From Limnomonas spitsbergensis (Eukaryota > Chlorophyta > Chlorophyceae > Chlamydomonadales), in NCBI GenBank assembly GCA_037349105.1, contig JAYJMM010000123.1, positions 9,424,001-9,488,000 of the forward strand: DNA of 64,000 nt. Direction: 5' to 3'. The notes under the pieces are model-generated. The model worked only from the letters and a program-made list of their open reading frames with translations, made no database searches and was not told the DNA's origin. This document shows, piece by piece, positions 40,079 through 52,700 of the stretch. The stretch's first letter is position 1. Each line of letters opens with the position of its first letter. The translations under genes and the position numbers were made by a program.

Positions 40079-40788
40079 AGAAGATCAACCAACATCCCAA
40101 GTCTCCAACCAAGAGGCCTATCATCTTGCAAGCTCAAGTCCACGTTCCCGCCAGTAAGCACCAAATAAATGCACCAAATAAATGCACATCAATGCCCTGC
40201 CCCCATCACCTGTCCCAGCTCATGGCCAGACACATCCCCTCTCCCCCCATCACCTGTCCCAGCTCATGGCCAGACACATCCCCTCTCCCCCCATCACCTG
40301 TCCCAGTTCATGGCCAGACACATCGCCTTTCTCCACACCACCTTGCATCCGTCACTTCGTAGCTTTCGTATATTGTGTCTTGCACACTTTAATCAAAGCA
40401 CCCATACCAAAGATAAAATCTGTAGGAGTAGGAGTTGTGAGTCAACCTGGGATTGCTTGCTGTACCTGCCTTGTACCATCCATGTATTAAGATGTACATG
40501 AGGCCCACATGGCAGTACAGTATCCTTAGAAAATTCGCAAACCCTGCATTGCCTGAACCCTCCAGCTTTCCTTTCAATTCCTAGGTCCTGAGCCATCCAG
40601 CCTTGCCACCAACCCTGTATCCTGAGTCCTCCAGCCTTGCACTCAACCCCTAGGTCCTAAACCCTCCAGCCTTGCACTCAACCCCTGGGTCCTAAACCCT
40701 CCAGCCCACTGGGCAGGACAACTCGTAAGAATATTCTGGAACCCTGCCCCCTCGTGTGCTAGGCTGCACATCCTACCCCTTATCTCCG
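40079..40788. repeat. 0.7-kb island, copy 3
   Basis: Near-identical to the other islands, here preceded by the adaptor. It ends TTATCTCCG as in copy 2, linking these two copies by descent. Confidence 0.92.
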
Positions 40789-43700
40789 AACAGCTGTGGA
40801 TCAGTGAGCTGCCTCCTCCCTCCCACCCTTCACCCTTACCCCAGAACAGCTGTGGATCAGTCAGCTGCATCCTCCCTCCTACCCCTCACCCTTACCCCAG
40901 AACAGCTGTGGATCAGTAACCTGCCTCCTCCCTCCTACCCCTCACCCTTACCCCAGAACAGCTGTGGATCAGTAGCCTGCCTCCTCCCTCCCACCCTTCA
41001 CCCTTACCCCAGAACAGCTGTGGACCAGTCAGCTGCCTCCTCCCTCCCACCCTTCACCCTTACCCCAGAACAGCTGTGGACCAGTCAGCTGCCTCCTCCC
41101 TCCCACCCCTCACCCTTACCCCAGAACAGATGTGGATCAGTAACCTGCCTCCTCCCTCCTACCCCTCACCCTTACCCCAGAACAGCTGTGGACCAGTCAG
41201 CTGCCTCCTCCCTCCTACCCCTCACCCTTACCCCAGAACAGCTGTGGATCAGTAGCATGCCTCCTCCCTCCCACCCAGAACAGCTGTGGACCAGTCAGCT
41301 GCCTCCTCCCTCCCAATCCTCACCCTTACCCCAGAACAGCTGTGGATAGTGAGCTGCCTCCTCCCTCCCACCCTCCACCCTTACCCCAGAACAGCTGTGG
41401 ACCAGTCAGCTGCCTCCTCCCTCCCAATCCTCACCCTTACCCCAGAACAGCTGTGAATCAGTAACCTGCCTCCTCCCTCGTACCCCTCACCCTTACCCCA
41501 GAACAGCTGTGCACGAGTCAGCTGCCTCCTCCCTCCCACCCTTCACCCTAACCCCAGAACAGCTGTGGATCAGTCAGCTGCCTCCTCCCTCCCACCCCTC
41601 ACCCTTACTTCAGAACAGCCGTGGATCAGTCAGCTGCCTCCTCCCTCCCACCCTCCACCCTTACCCCAGAACAGCTGTGGATCAGTCAGCTGCCTCCTCC
41701 CTCCCAATCCTCACCCTTACCCCAGAACAGCTGTGGATCAGTGAGCTGCCTCCTCCCTCCCACCCTTACCATTGCCCCAGAACAGCTGTGGATCAGTAAC
41801 CTGCCTCCTCCCTCCTACCCCTCACCCTTACCCCAGAACAGATGTGGACCAGTCAGCTGCCTCCTCCCTCCTCCCCCTCACCCTTACCCCAGAACAGCTG
41901 TGGATCAGTAGCCTGCCTCCTCCCTCCCACCCAGAACAGCTGTGGACCAGTCAGCTGCCTCCTCCCTCCCAATCCTCACCCTTACCCCAGAACAGCTGTG
42001 GATCAGTGAGCTGCCTCCTCCCTCCCACCCTTCACCCTTACCCCAGAACAGCTGTGGATCAGTCAGCTGCCTCCTCCCTCCCACCCTCCACCCTTACCCC
42101 AGAACAGCTGTGGACCAGTCAGCTGCCTCCTCCCTCCCAATCCTCACCCTTACCCCATAACAGCTGTGGATCAGTTACCTGCCTCCTCCCTCGTACCCCT
42201 CACCCTTACCCCAGAACAGCTGTGGATCAGTAGCCTGACTCCTCCCTCCCACCCTTCACCCTTACCCCAGAACAGCTATGGACCAGTCAGCTGCCTCCTC
42301 CCTCCCAACCCTCACCCTTACCCCAGAACAGCTGTGGATCAGTAGCCTGCCTCCTCCCTCCCACCCCTCACCCTTACCCCAGAACAACTGTGGATCAGTC
42401 AGCTGCCTTCTCCCTCCCACCCTCCACCCTTACCCCAGAACAGCTGTGGACCAGTCAGCTGTCTCCTCCCTCCCAATCCTCACCCTTACCCCAGAACAGC
42501 TGTGGACCAGTCAGCTGCCCCCTCCCTCCCACCCTTCACCCTTACCCCAGAACAGCTGTGGACCAGTCAGCTGCCTCCTCCCTCCCACCCTTCACCCTAA
42601 CCCCAGAACAGCTTTGGACCAGTCAGCTGCCTCCTCCCTCCCACCCTTCACCCTTACCCCAGAACAGCTGTGGATCAGTCAGCTGCCTCCTCCCTCCCAC
42701 CCTTCACCCTTACCCCAGAACAGCTGTGGATCAGTCAGCTGCCTCCTCCCTCCCACCCTTCACCCTTACCCCAGAACAGCTGTGGACCAGTCAGCTGCCT
42801 CCTCCCTCCCACCCCTCACCCTTACCCCAGAACAGCTGTGGATCAGTAACCTGCCTCCTCACTCCTACCCCTCACCCTTACCCCAGAACAGCTGTGGACC
42901 AGTCAGCTGCCTCCTCCCTCCTACCCCTCACCCTTACCCCAGAACAGCTGTGGATCAGTAGCATGCCTCCTCCCTCCCACCCAGAACAGCTGTGGACCAG
43001 TCAGCTGCCTCCTCCCTCCCAATCCTCACCCTTACCCCAGAACAGCTGTGGATAGTGAGCTGCCTCCTCCCTCCCACCCTCCACCCTTACCCCAGAACAG
43101 CTGTGGACCAGTCAGCTGCCTCCTCCCTCCCAATCCTCACCCTTACCCCAGAACAGCTGTGGATCAGTAACCTGCCTCCTCCCTCGTACCCCTCACCCTT
43201 ACCCCAGAACAGCTGTGCACGAGTCAGCTGCCTCCTCCCTCCCACCCTTCACCCTTACCCCAGAACAGCTGTGGATCAGTCAGCTGCCTCCTCCCTCCCA
43301 CCCCTCACCCTTACCCCAGAACAGCTGTGGATCAGTCAGTTGCCTCCTCCCTCCCACCCTCCACCCTTACCCCAGAACAGCTGTGGACCAGTCAGCTGCC
43401 TCCTCCCTCCCAATCCCCACCCTTACCCCAGAACAGCTGTGGATCAGTGAGCTGCCTCCTCCCTCCCACCCTTCACCCTTACCCCAGAACAGCTGTGGAT
43501 CAGTCAGCTGCCTCCTCCCTCCCACCCTCCACCCTTACCCCAGAACAGCTGTGGATCAGTCAGCTGCCTCCTCCCTCCCACCCTCCACCCTTACCCCAGA
43601 ACAGCTGTGGACCAGTCAGCTGCCTCCTCCCTCCCACCCCCCACCCTAACCCCAGAACAGCTGTGGATCAGTCAGCTGCCTCCTCCCTCCCAATCCTCAC

Positions 43701-46700
43701 CCTTACCCCAGAACAGCTGTGGACCAGTCAGCTGCCTCCTCCCTCCCAATCCCCACCCTTACCCCAGAACAGCTGTGGATCAGTGAGCTGCCTCCTCCCT
43801 CCCACCCTTCACCCTTACCCCAGAACATCTGTGGACCAGTAACTTGCCTCCTCCCTCCCACCCTTCACCCTTACCCCAGAACAGCTGTGGACCAGTCAGC
43901 TGCCTCCTCCCTCCCACCCTTCACCCTTACCCCAGAACAGCTGTGGATCAATCAGCTGCCTCCTCCCTCCCACCCCTCACCCTCACCCCAGAACAGCTGT
44001 GGATCAGTCAGCTGCCTCCTCCCTCCTACCCCTCACCCTTACCCCAGAACAGCTGTGGATCAGTAACTTGCCTCCTCCCTCCCACCCTTCACCCTTACCC
44101 CAGAACAGCTGTGCACCAGTCAGCTGCCTCCTCCCTCCCACCCTTCACCCTAACCCCAGAACAGCTGTGGATCAGTCAGCTGCCTCCTCCCTCCCACCCC
44201 TCACCCTTACCCCAGAACAGCTGTGGATCAGTCAGCTGCCTCCTCCCTCCCACCCTCCACCCTTACCCCAGAACAGATGTGGACCAGTCAGCTGCCTCCT
44301 CCCTCCCAATCCCCACCCTTACCCCAGAACATCTGTGGACCAGTCAGCTGCAGCCTCCCTCCCACCCTTCACCCTTACCCCAGAACAGCTGTGGATCAGT
44401 CAGCTGCCTCCTCCCTCCCACCCCTCACCCTTACCCCATAACAGCTGTGGATCAGTCAGCTGCCTCCTCCCTCCTACCCCTCACCCTTACCCCAGAACAG
44501 CTGTGGATCAGTAACTTGCCTCCTCCCTCCCACCCTTCACCCTTACCCCAGAACAGCTGTGCACGAGTCAGCTGCCTCCTCCCTCCCACCCTTCACCCTT
44601 ACCCCAGAACAGCTGTGGATCAGTCAGCTGCCTCCTCCCTCCCACCCTTCACCCTTACCCCAGAACAGCTGTGGATCAGTCAGCTGCCTCCTCCCTCCCA
44701 CCCCTCACCCTTACCTCAGAACAGCTGTGGATCAGTCAGCTGCCTCCTCCCTCCTACCCCTCACCCTTACCCCAGAACAGCTGTGGACCAGTGAGCTGCC
44801 TCTTCCCTCCTACCCCTCACCCTTACCCCAGAACAGCTGTGGATCAGTAGCATGCCTCCTCCCTCCCACCCAGAACAGCTGTGGACCAGTCAGCTGCCTC
44901 CTCCCTCCCAATCCTCACCCTTACCCCAGAACAGCTGTGGATAGTGAGCTGCCTCCTCCCTCCCACCCTCCACCCTTACCCCAGAACAGCTGTGGACCAG
45001 TCAGCTGCCTCCTCCCTCCCAATCCTCACCCTTACCCCAGAACAGCTGTGGATCAGTAACCTGCCTCCTCCCTCGTACCCCTCACCCTTACCCCAGAACA
45101 GCTGTGCACGAGTCAGCTGCCTCCTCCCTCCCACCCTTCACCCTAACCCCAGAACAGCTGTGGATCAGTCAGCTGCCTCCTCCCTCCCACCCCTCACCCT
45201 TACCCCAGAACAGCTGTGGATCAGTCAGCTGCCTCCTCCCTCCCACCCTCCACCCTTACCCCAGAACAGCTGTGGACCAGTCAGCTGCCTCCTCCCTCCC
45301 AATCCCCACCCTTACCCCAGAACAGCTGTGGATCAGTGAGCTGCCTCCTCCCTCCCACCCTTCACCCTTACCCCAGAACAGCTGTGGATCAGTCAGCTGC
45401 CTCCTCCCTCCCACCCTCCACCCTTACCCCAGAACAGCTGTGGATCAGTCAGCTGCCTCCTCCCTCCCACCCTCCACCCTTACCCCAGAACAGCTGTGGA
45501 CCAGTCAGCTGCCTCCTCCCTCCCAATCCCCACCCTAACCCCAGAACAGCTGTGGATCAGTCAGCTGCCTCCTCCCTCCCAATCCTCACCCTTACCCCAG
45601 AACAGCTGTGGACCAGTCAGCTGCCTCCTCCCTCCCAATCCCCACCCTTACCCCAGAACAGCTGTGGATCAGTCAGCTGCCTCCTCCCTCCCACCCTTCA
45701 CCCTTACCCCAGAACATCTGTGGACCAGTAACTTGCCTCCTCCCTCCCACCCTTCACCCTTACCCCAGAACAGCTGTGCACGAGTCAGCTGCCTCCTCCC
45801 TCCCACCCTTCACCCTTACCCCAGAACAGCTGTGCACGAGTCAGCTGCCTCCTCCCTCCCACCCTTCACCCTAACCCCAGAACAGCTGTGGATCAGTCAG
45901 CTGCCTCCTCCCTCCTACCCCTCACCCTTACCCCAGAACAGCTGTGGATCAGTAACTTGCCTCCTCCCTCCCACCCTTCACCCTTACCCCAGAACAGCTG
46001 TGCACGAGTCAGCTGCCTCCTCCCTCCCACCTTCCACCCTTACCCCAGAACAGCTGTGGATCAGTAGCCTGCCTCCTCCCTCCCACCCAGAGCAGCTGTG
46101 GATCAGTAGCCTGCCTCCTCCCTCCCACCCAGAACAGCTGTGGACCAGTCAGCTGCCTCCTCCCTCCCAATCCTCACCCTTACCCCAGAACAGCTGTGGA
46201 TAGTGAGCTGCCTCCTCCCTCCCACCCTCCACCCTTACCCCAGAACAGCTGTGGACCAGTCAGCTGCCTCCTCCCTCCCAATCCTCACCCTTACCCCAGA
46301 ACAGCTGTGGATCAGTAACCTGCCTCCTCCCTCGTACCCCTCACCCTTACCCCAGAACAGCTGTGCACGAGTCAGCTGCCTCCTCCCTCCCACCCTTCAC
46401 CCTAACCCCAGAACAGCTGTGGATCAGTCAGCTGCCTCCTCCCTCCCACCCCTCACCCTTACTTCAGAACAGCCGTGGATCAGTCAGCTGCCTCCTCCCT
46501 CCCACCCTCCACCCTTACCCCAGAACAGCTGTGGATCAGTCAGCTGCCTCCTCCCTCCCAATCCTCACCCTTACCCCAGAACAGCTGTGGATCAGTGAGC
46601 TGCCTCCTCCCTCCCACCCTTACCATTACCCCAGAACAGCTGTGGATCAGTAACCTGCCTCCTCCCTCCTACCCCTCACCCTTACCCCAGAACAGCTGTG

Positions 46701-49700
46701 GACCAGTCAGCTGCCTCCTCCCTCCTCCCCCTCACCCTTACCCCAGAACAGCTGTGGATCAGTAGCCTGCCTCCTCCCTCCCACCCAGAAGAGCTGTGGA
46801 CCAGTCAGCTGCCTCCTCCCTCCCAATCCTCACCCTTACCCCAGAACAGCTGTGGATCAGTGAGCTGCCTCCTCCCTCCCACCCTTCACCCTTACCCCAG
46901 AACAGCTGTGGATCAGTCAGCTGCCTCCTCCCTCCCACCCTCCACCCTTACCCCAGAACAGCTGTGGACCAGTCAGCTGCCTCCTCCCTCCCAATCCTCA
47001 CCCTTACCCCATAACAGCTGTGGATCAGTTACCTGCCTCCTCCCTCGTACCCCTCACCCTTACCCCAGAACAGCTGTGGATCAGTAGCCTGACTCCTCCC
47101 TCCCACCCTTCACCCTTACCCCAGAACAGCTATGGACCAGTCAGCTGCCTCCTCCCTCCCAATCCTCACCCTTACCCCAGAACAGCTGTGGATCAGTAGC
47201 CTGCCTCCTCCCTCCCACCCCTCACCCTTACCCCAGAACAACTGTGGATCAGTCAGCTGCCTTCTCCCTCCCACCCTCCACCCTTACCCCAGAACAGCTG
47301 TGGACCAGTCAGCTGTCTCCTCCCTCCCAATCCTCACCCTTACCCCAGAACAGCTGTGGACCAGTCAGCTGCCCCCTCCCTCCCACCCTTCACCCTTACC
47401 CCAGAACAGCTGTGGACCAGTCAGCTGCCTCCTCCCTCCCACCCTTCACCCTAACCCCAGAACAGCTTTGGACCAGTCAGCTGCCTCCTCCCTCCCAATC
47501 CTCACCCTTACCCCAGAACAGCTGTGGATCAGTAACCTGCCTCCTCCCTCGTACCCCTCACCCTTACCCCAGAACAGCTGTGGATCAGTCAGCTGCCTCC
47601 TCCCTCCCACCCTTCACCCTAACCCCAGAACAGCTGTGGATCAGTCAGCTGCCTCCTCCCTCCCACCCCTCACCCTTACCCCAGAACAGCTGTGGATCAG
47701 TCAGCTGCCTCCTCCCTCCCACCCTCCACCCTTACCCCAGAACAGCTGTGGACCAGTCAGCTGCCTCCTCCCTCCTACCCCTCACCCTTACCCCAGAACA
47801 GCTGTGGATCAGTAGCATGCCTCCTCCCTCCCACCCAGAACAGCTGTGGACCAGTCAGCTGCCTCCTCCCTCCCAATCCTCACCCTTACCCCAGAACAGC
47901 TGTGGATAGTGAGCTGCCTCCTCCCTCCCACCCTCCACCCTTACCCCAGAACAGCTGTGGACCAGTCAGCTGCCTCCTCCCTCCCAATCCTCACCCTTAC
48001 CCCAGAACAGCTGTGGATCAGTAACCTGCCTCCTCCCTCGTACCCCTCACCCTTACCCCAGAACAGCTGTGCACGAGTCAGCTGCCTCCTCCCTCCCACC
48101 CTTCACCCTAACCCCAGAACAGCTGTGGATCAGTCAGCTGCCTCCTCCCTCCCACCCCTCACCCTTACCCCAGAACAGCTGTGGATCAGTCAGTTGCCTC
48201 CTCCCTCCCACCCTCCACCCTTACCCCAGAACAGCTGTGGACCAGTCAGCTGCCTCCTCCCTCCCAATCCCCACCCTTACCCCAGAACAGCTGTGGATCA
48301 GTGAGCTGCCTCCTCCCTCCCACCCTTCACCCTTACCCCAGAACAGCTGTGGATCAGTCAGCTGCCTCCTCCCTCCCACCCTCCACCCTTACCCCAGAAC
48401 AGCTGTGGACCAGTCAGCTGCCTCCTCCCTCCCAATCCCCACCCTTACCCCAGAACAGCTGTGGATCAGTGAGCTGCCTCCTCCCTCCCACCCTTCACCC
48501 TTACCCCAGAACAGCTGTGGATCAGTGAGCTGCCTCCTCCCTCCCACCCTTCACCCTTACCCCAGAACAGCTGTGGATCAGTCAGCTGCCTCCTCCCTCC
48601 CACCCTCCACCCTTACCCCAGAACAGCTGTGGATCAGTCAGCTGCCTCCTCCCTCCCACCCTCCACCCTTACCCCAGAACAGCTGTGGACCAGTCAGCTG
48701 CCTCCTCCCTCCCAATCCCCACCCTAACCCCAGAACAGCTGTGGATCAGTCAGCTGCCTCCTCCCTCCCAATCCTCACCCTTACCCCAGAACAGCTGTGG
48801 ACCAGTCAGCTGCCTCCTCCCTCCCAATCCCCACCCTTACCCCAGAACAGCTGTGGATCAGTCAGCTGCCTCCTCCCTCCCACCCTTCACCCTTACCCCA
48901 GAACATCTGTGGACCAGTAACTTGCCTCCTCCCTCCCACCCTTCACCCTTACCCCAGAACAGCTGTGCACGAGTCAGCTGCCTCCTCCCTCCCACCCTTC
49001 ACCCTTACCCCAGAACAGCTGTGCACGAGTCAGCTGCCTCCTCCCTCCCACCCTTCACCCTAACCCCAGAACAGCTGTGGATCAGTCAGCTGCCTCCTCC
49101 CTCCTACCCCTCACCCTTACCCCAGAACAGCTGTGGATCAGTAACTTGCCTCCTCCCTCCCACCCTTCACCCTTACCCCAGAACAGCTGTGCACGAGTCA
49201 GCTGCCTCCTCCCTCCCACCTTCCACCCTTACCCCAGAACAGCTGTGGATCAGTAGCCTGCCTCCTCCCTCCCACCCAGAGCAGCTGTGGATCAGTAGCC
49301 TGCCTCCTCCCTCCCACCCAGAACAGCTGTGGACCAGTCAGCTGCCTCCTCCCTCCCAATCCTCACCCTTACCCCAGAACAGCTGTGGATAGTGAGCTGC
49401 CTCCTCCCTCCCACCCTCCACCCTTACCCCAGAACAGCTGTGGACCAGTCAGCTGCCTCCTCCCTCCCAATCCTCACCCTTACCCCAGAACAGCTGTGGA
49501 TCAGTAACCTGCCTCCTCCCTCGTACCCCTCACCCTTACCCCAGAACAGCTGTGCACGAGTCAGCTGCCTCCTCCCTCCCACCCTTCACCCTAACCCCAG
49601 AACAGCTGTGGATCAGTCAGCTGCCTCCTCCCTCCCACCCCTCACCCTTACTTCAGAACAGCCGTGGATCAGTCAGCTGCCTCCTCCCTCCCACCCTCCA

Positions 49701-52700
49701 CCCTTACCCCAGAACAGCTGTGGATCAGTCAGCTGCCTCCTCCCTCCCAATCCTCACCCTTACCCCAGAACAGCTGTGGATCAGTGAGCTGCCTCCTCCC
49801 TCCCACCCTTACCATTACCCCAGAACAGCTGTGGATCAGTAACCTGCCTCCTCCCTCCTACCCCTCACCCTTACCCCAGAACAGCTGTGGACCAGTCAGC
49901 TGCCTCCTCCCTCCTCCCCCTCACCCTTACCCCAGAACAGCTGTGGATCAGTAGCCTGCCTCCTCCCTCCCACCCAGAAGAGCTGTGGACCAGTCAGCTG
50001 CCTCCTCCCTCCCAATCCTCACCCTTACCCCAGAACAGCTGTGGATCAGTGAGCTGCCTCCTCCCTCCCACCCTTCACCCTTACCCCATAACAGCTGTGG
50101 ATCAGTCAGCTGCCTCCTCCCTCCCACCCTCCACCCTTACCCCAGAACAGCTGTGGACCAGTCAGCTGCCTCCTCCCTCCCAATCCTCACCCTTACCCCA
50201 TAACAGCTGTGGATCAGTTACCTGCCTCCTCCCTCGTACCCCTCACCCTTACCCCAGAACAGCTGTGGATCAGTAGCCTGACTCCTCCCTCCCACCCTTC
50301 ACCCTTACCCCAGAACAGCTATGGACCAGTCAGCTGCCTCCTCCCTCCCAATCCTCACCCTTACCCCAGAACAGCTGTGGATCAGTAGCCTGCCTCCTCC
50401 CTCCCACCCCTCACCCTTACCCCAGAACAACTGTGGATCAGTCAGCTGCCTTCTCCCTCCCACCCTCCACCCTTACCCCAGAACAGCTGTGGACCAGTCA
50501 GCTGTCTCCTCCCTCCCAATCCTCACCCTTACCCCAGAACAGCTGTGGACCAGTCAGCTGCCCCCTCCCTCCCACCCCTCACCCTTACCCCAGAACAGCT
50601 GTGGACCAGTCAGCTGCCTCCTCCCTCCCACCCTTCACCCTAACCCCAGAACAGCTTTGGACCAGTCAGCTGCCTCCTCCCTCCCAATCCTCACCCTTAC
50701 CCCAGAACAGCTGTGGATCAGTAACCTGCCTCCTCCCTCGTACCCCTCACCCTTACCCCAGAACAGCTGTGGATCAGTCAGCTGCCTCCTCCCTCCCACC
50801 CTTCACCCTAACCCCAGAACAGCTGTGGATCAGTCAGCTGCCTCCTCCCTCCCACCCCTCACCCTTACCCCAGAACAGCTGTGGATCAGTCAGTTGCCTC
50901 CTCCCTCCCACCCTCCACCCTTACCCCAGAACAGCTGTGGACCAGTCAGCTGCCTCCTCCCTCCTACCCCTCACCCTTACCCCAGAACAGCTGTGGATCA
51001 GTAGCATGCCTCCTCCCTCCCACCCAGAACAGCTGTGGACCAGTCAGCTGCCTCCTCCCTCCCAATCCTCACCCTTACCCCAGAACAGCTGTGGATAGTG
51101 AGCTGCCTCCTCCCTCCCACCCTCCACCCTTACCCCAGAACAGCTGTGGACCAGTCAGCTGCCTCCTCCCTCCCAATCCTCACCCTTACCCCAGAACAGC
51201 TGTGGATCAGTAACCTGCCTCCTCCCTCCTACCCCTCACCCTTACCCCAGAACAGCTGTGCACGAGTCAGCTGCCTCCTCCCTCCCACCCTTCACCCTAA
51301 CCCCAGAACAGCTGTGGATCAGTCAGCTGCCTCCTCCCTCCCACCCCTCACCCTTACCCCAGAACAGCTGTGGATCAGTCAGTTGCCTCCTCCCTCCCAC
51401 CCTCCACCCTTACCCCAGAACAGCTGTGGACCAGTCAGCTGCCTCCTCCCTCCCAATCCCCACCCTTACCCCAGAACAGCTGTGGATCAGTGAGCTGCCT
51501 CCTCCCTCCCACCCTTCACCCTTACCCCAGAACAGCTGTGGATCAGTCAGCTGCCTCCTCCCTCCCACCCTCCACCCTTACCCCAGAACAGCTGTGGACC
51601 AGTCAGCTGCCTCCTCCCTCCCAATCCCCACCCTTACCCCAGAACAGCTGTGGATCAGTGAGCTGCCTCCTCCCTCCCACCCTTCACCCTTACCCCAGAA
51701 CAGCTGTGGATCAGTGAGCTGCCTCCTCCCTCCCACCCTTCACCCTTACCCCAGAACAGCTGTGGATCAGTCAGCTGCCTCCTCCCTCCCACCCTCCACC
51801 CTTACCCCAGAACAGCTGTGGATCAGTCAGCTGCCTCCTCCCTCCCACCCTCCACCCTTACCCCAGAACAGCTGTGGACCAGTCAGCTGCCTCCTCCCTC
51901 CCAATCCCCACCCTAACCCCAGAACAGCTGTGGATCAGTCAGCTGCCTCCTCCCTCCCAATCCTCACCCTTACCCCAGAACAGCTGTGGACCAGTCAGCT
52001 GCCTCCTCCCTCCCAATCCCCACCCTTACCCCAGAACAGCTGTGGATCAGTCAGCTGCCTCCTCCCTCCCACCCTTCACCCTTACCCCAGAACATCTGTG
52101 GACCAGTAACTTGCCTCCTCCCTCCCACCCTTCACCCTTACCCCAGAACAGCTGTGCACGAGTCAGCTGCCTCCTCCCTCCCACCCTTCACCCTTACCCC
52201 AGAACAGCTGTGCACGAGTCAGCTGCCTCCTCCCTCCCACCCTTCACCCTAACCCCAGAACAGCTGTGGATCAGTCAGCTGCCTCCTCCCTCCTACCCCT
52301 CACCCTTACCCCAGAACAGCTGTGGATCAGTAACTTGCCTCCTCCCTCCCACCCTTCACCCTTACCCCAGAACAGCTGTGCACGAGTCAGCTGCCTCCTC
52401 CCTCCCACCCTCCACCCTTACCCCAGAACAGCTGTGGATCAGTAGCCTGCCTCCTCCCTCCCACCCAGAGCAGCTGTGGATCAGTAGCCTGCCTCCTCCC
52501 TCCCACCCAGAACAGCTGTGGACCAGTCAGCTGCCTCCTCCCTCCCAATCCTCACCCTTACCCCAGAACAGCTGTGGATAGTGAGCTGCCTCCTCCCTCC
52601 CACCCTCCACCCTTACCCCAGAACAGCTGTGGACCAGTCAGCTGCCTCCTCCCTCCCAATCCTCACCCTTACCCCAGAACAGCTGTGGATCAGTAACCTG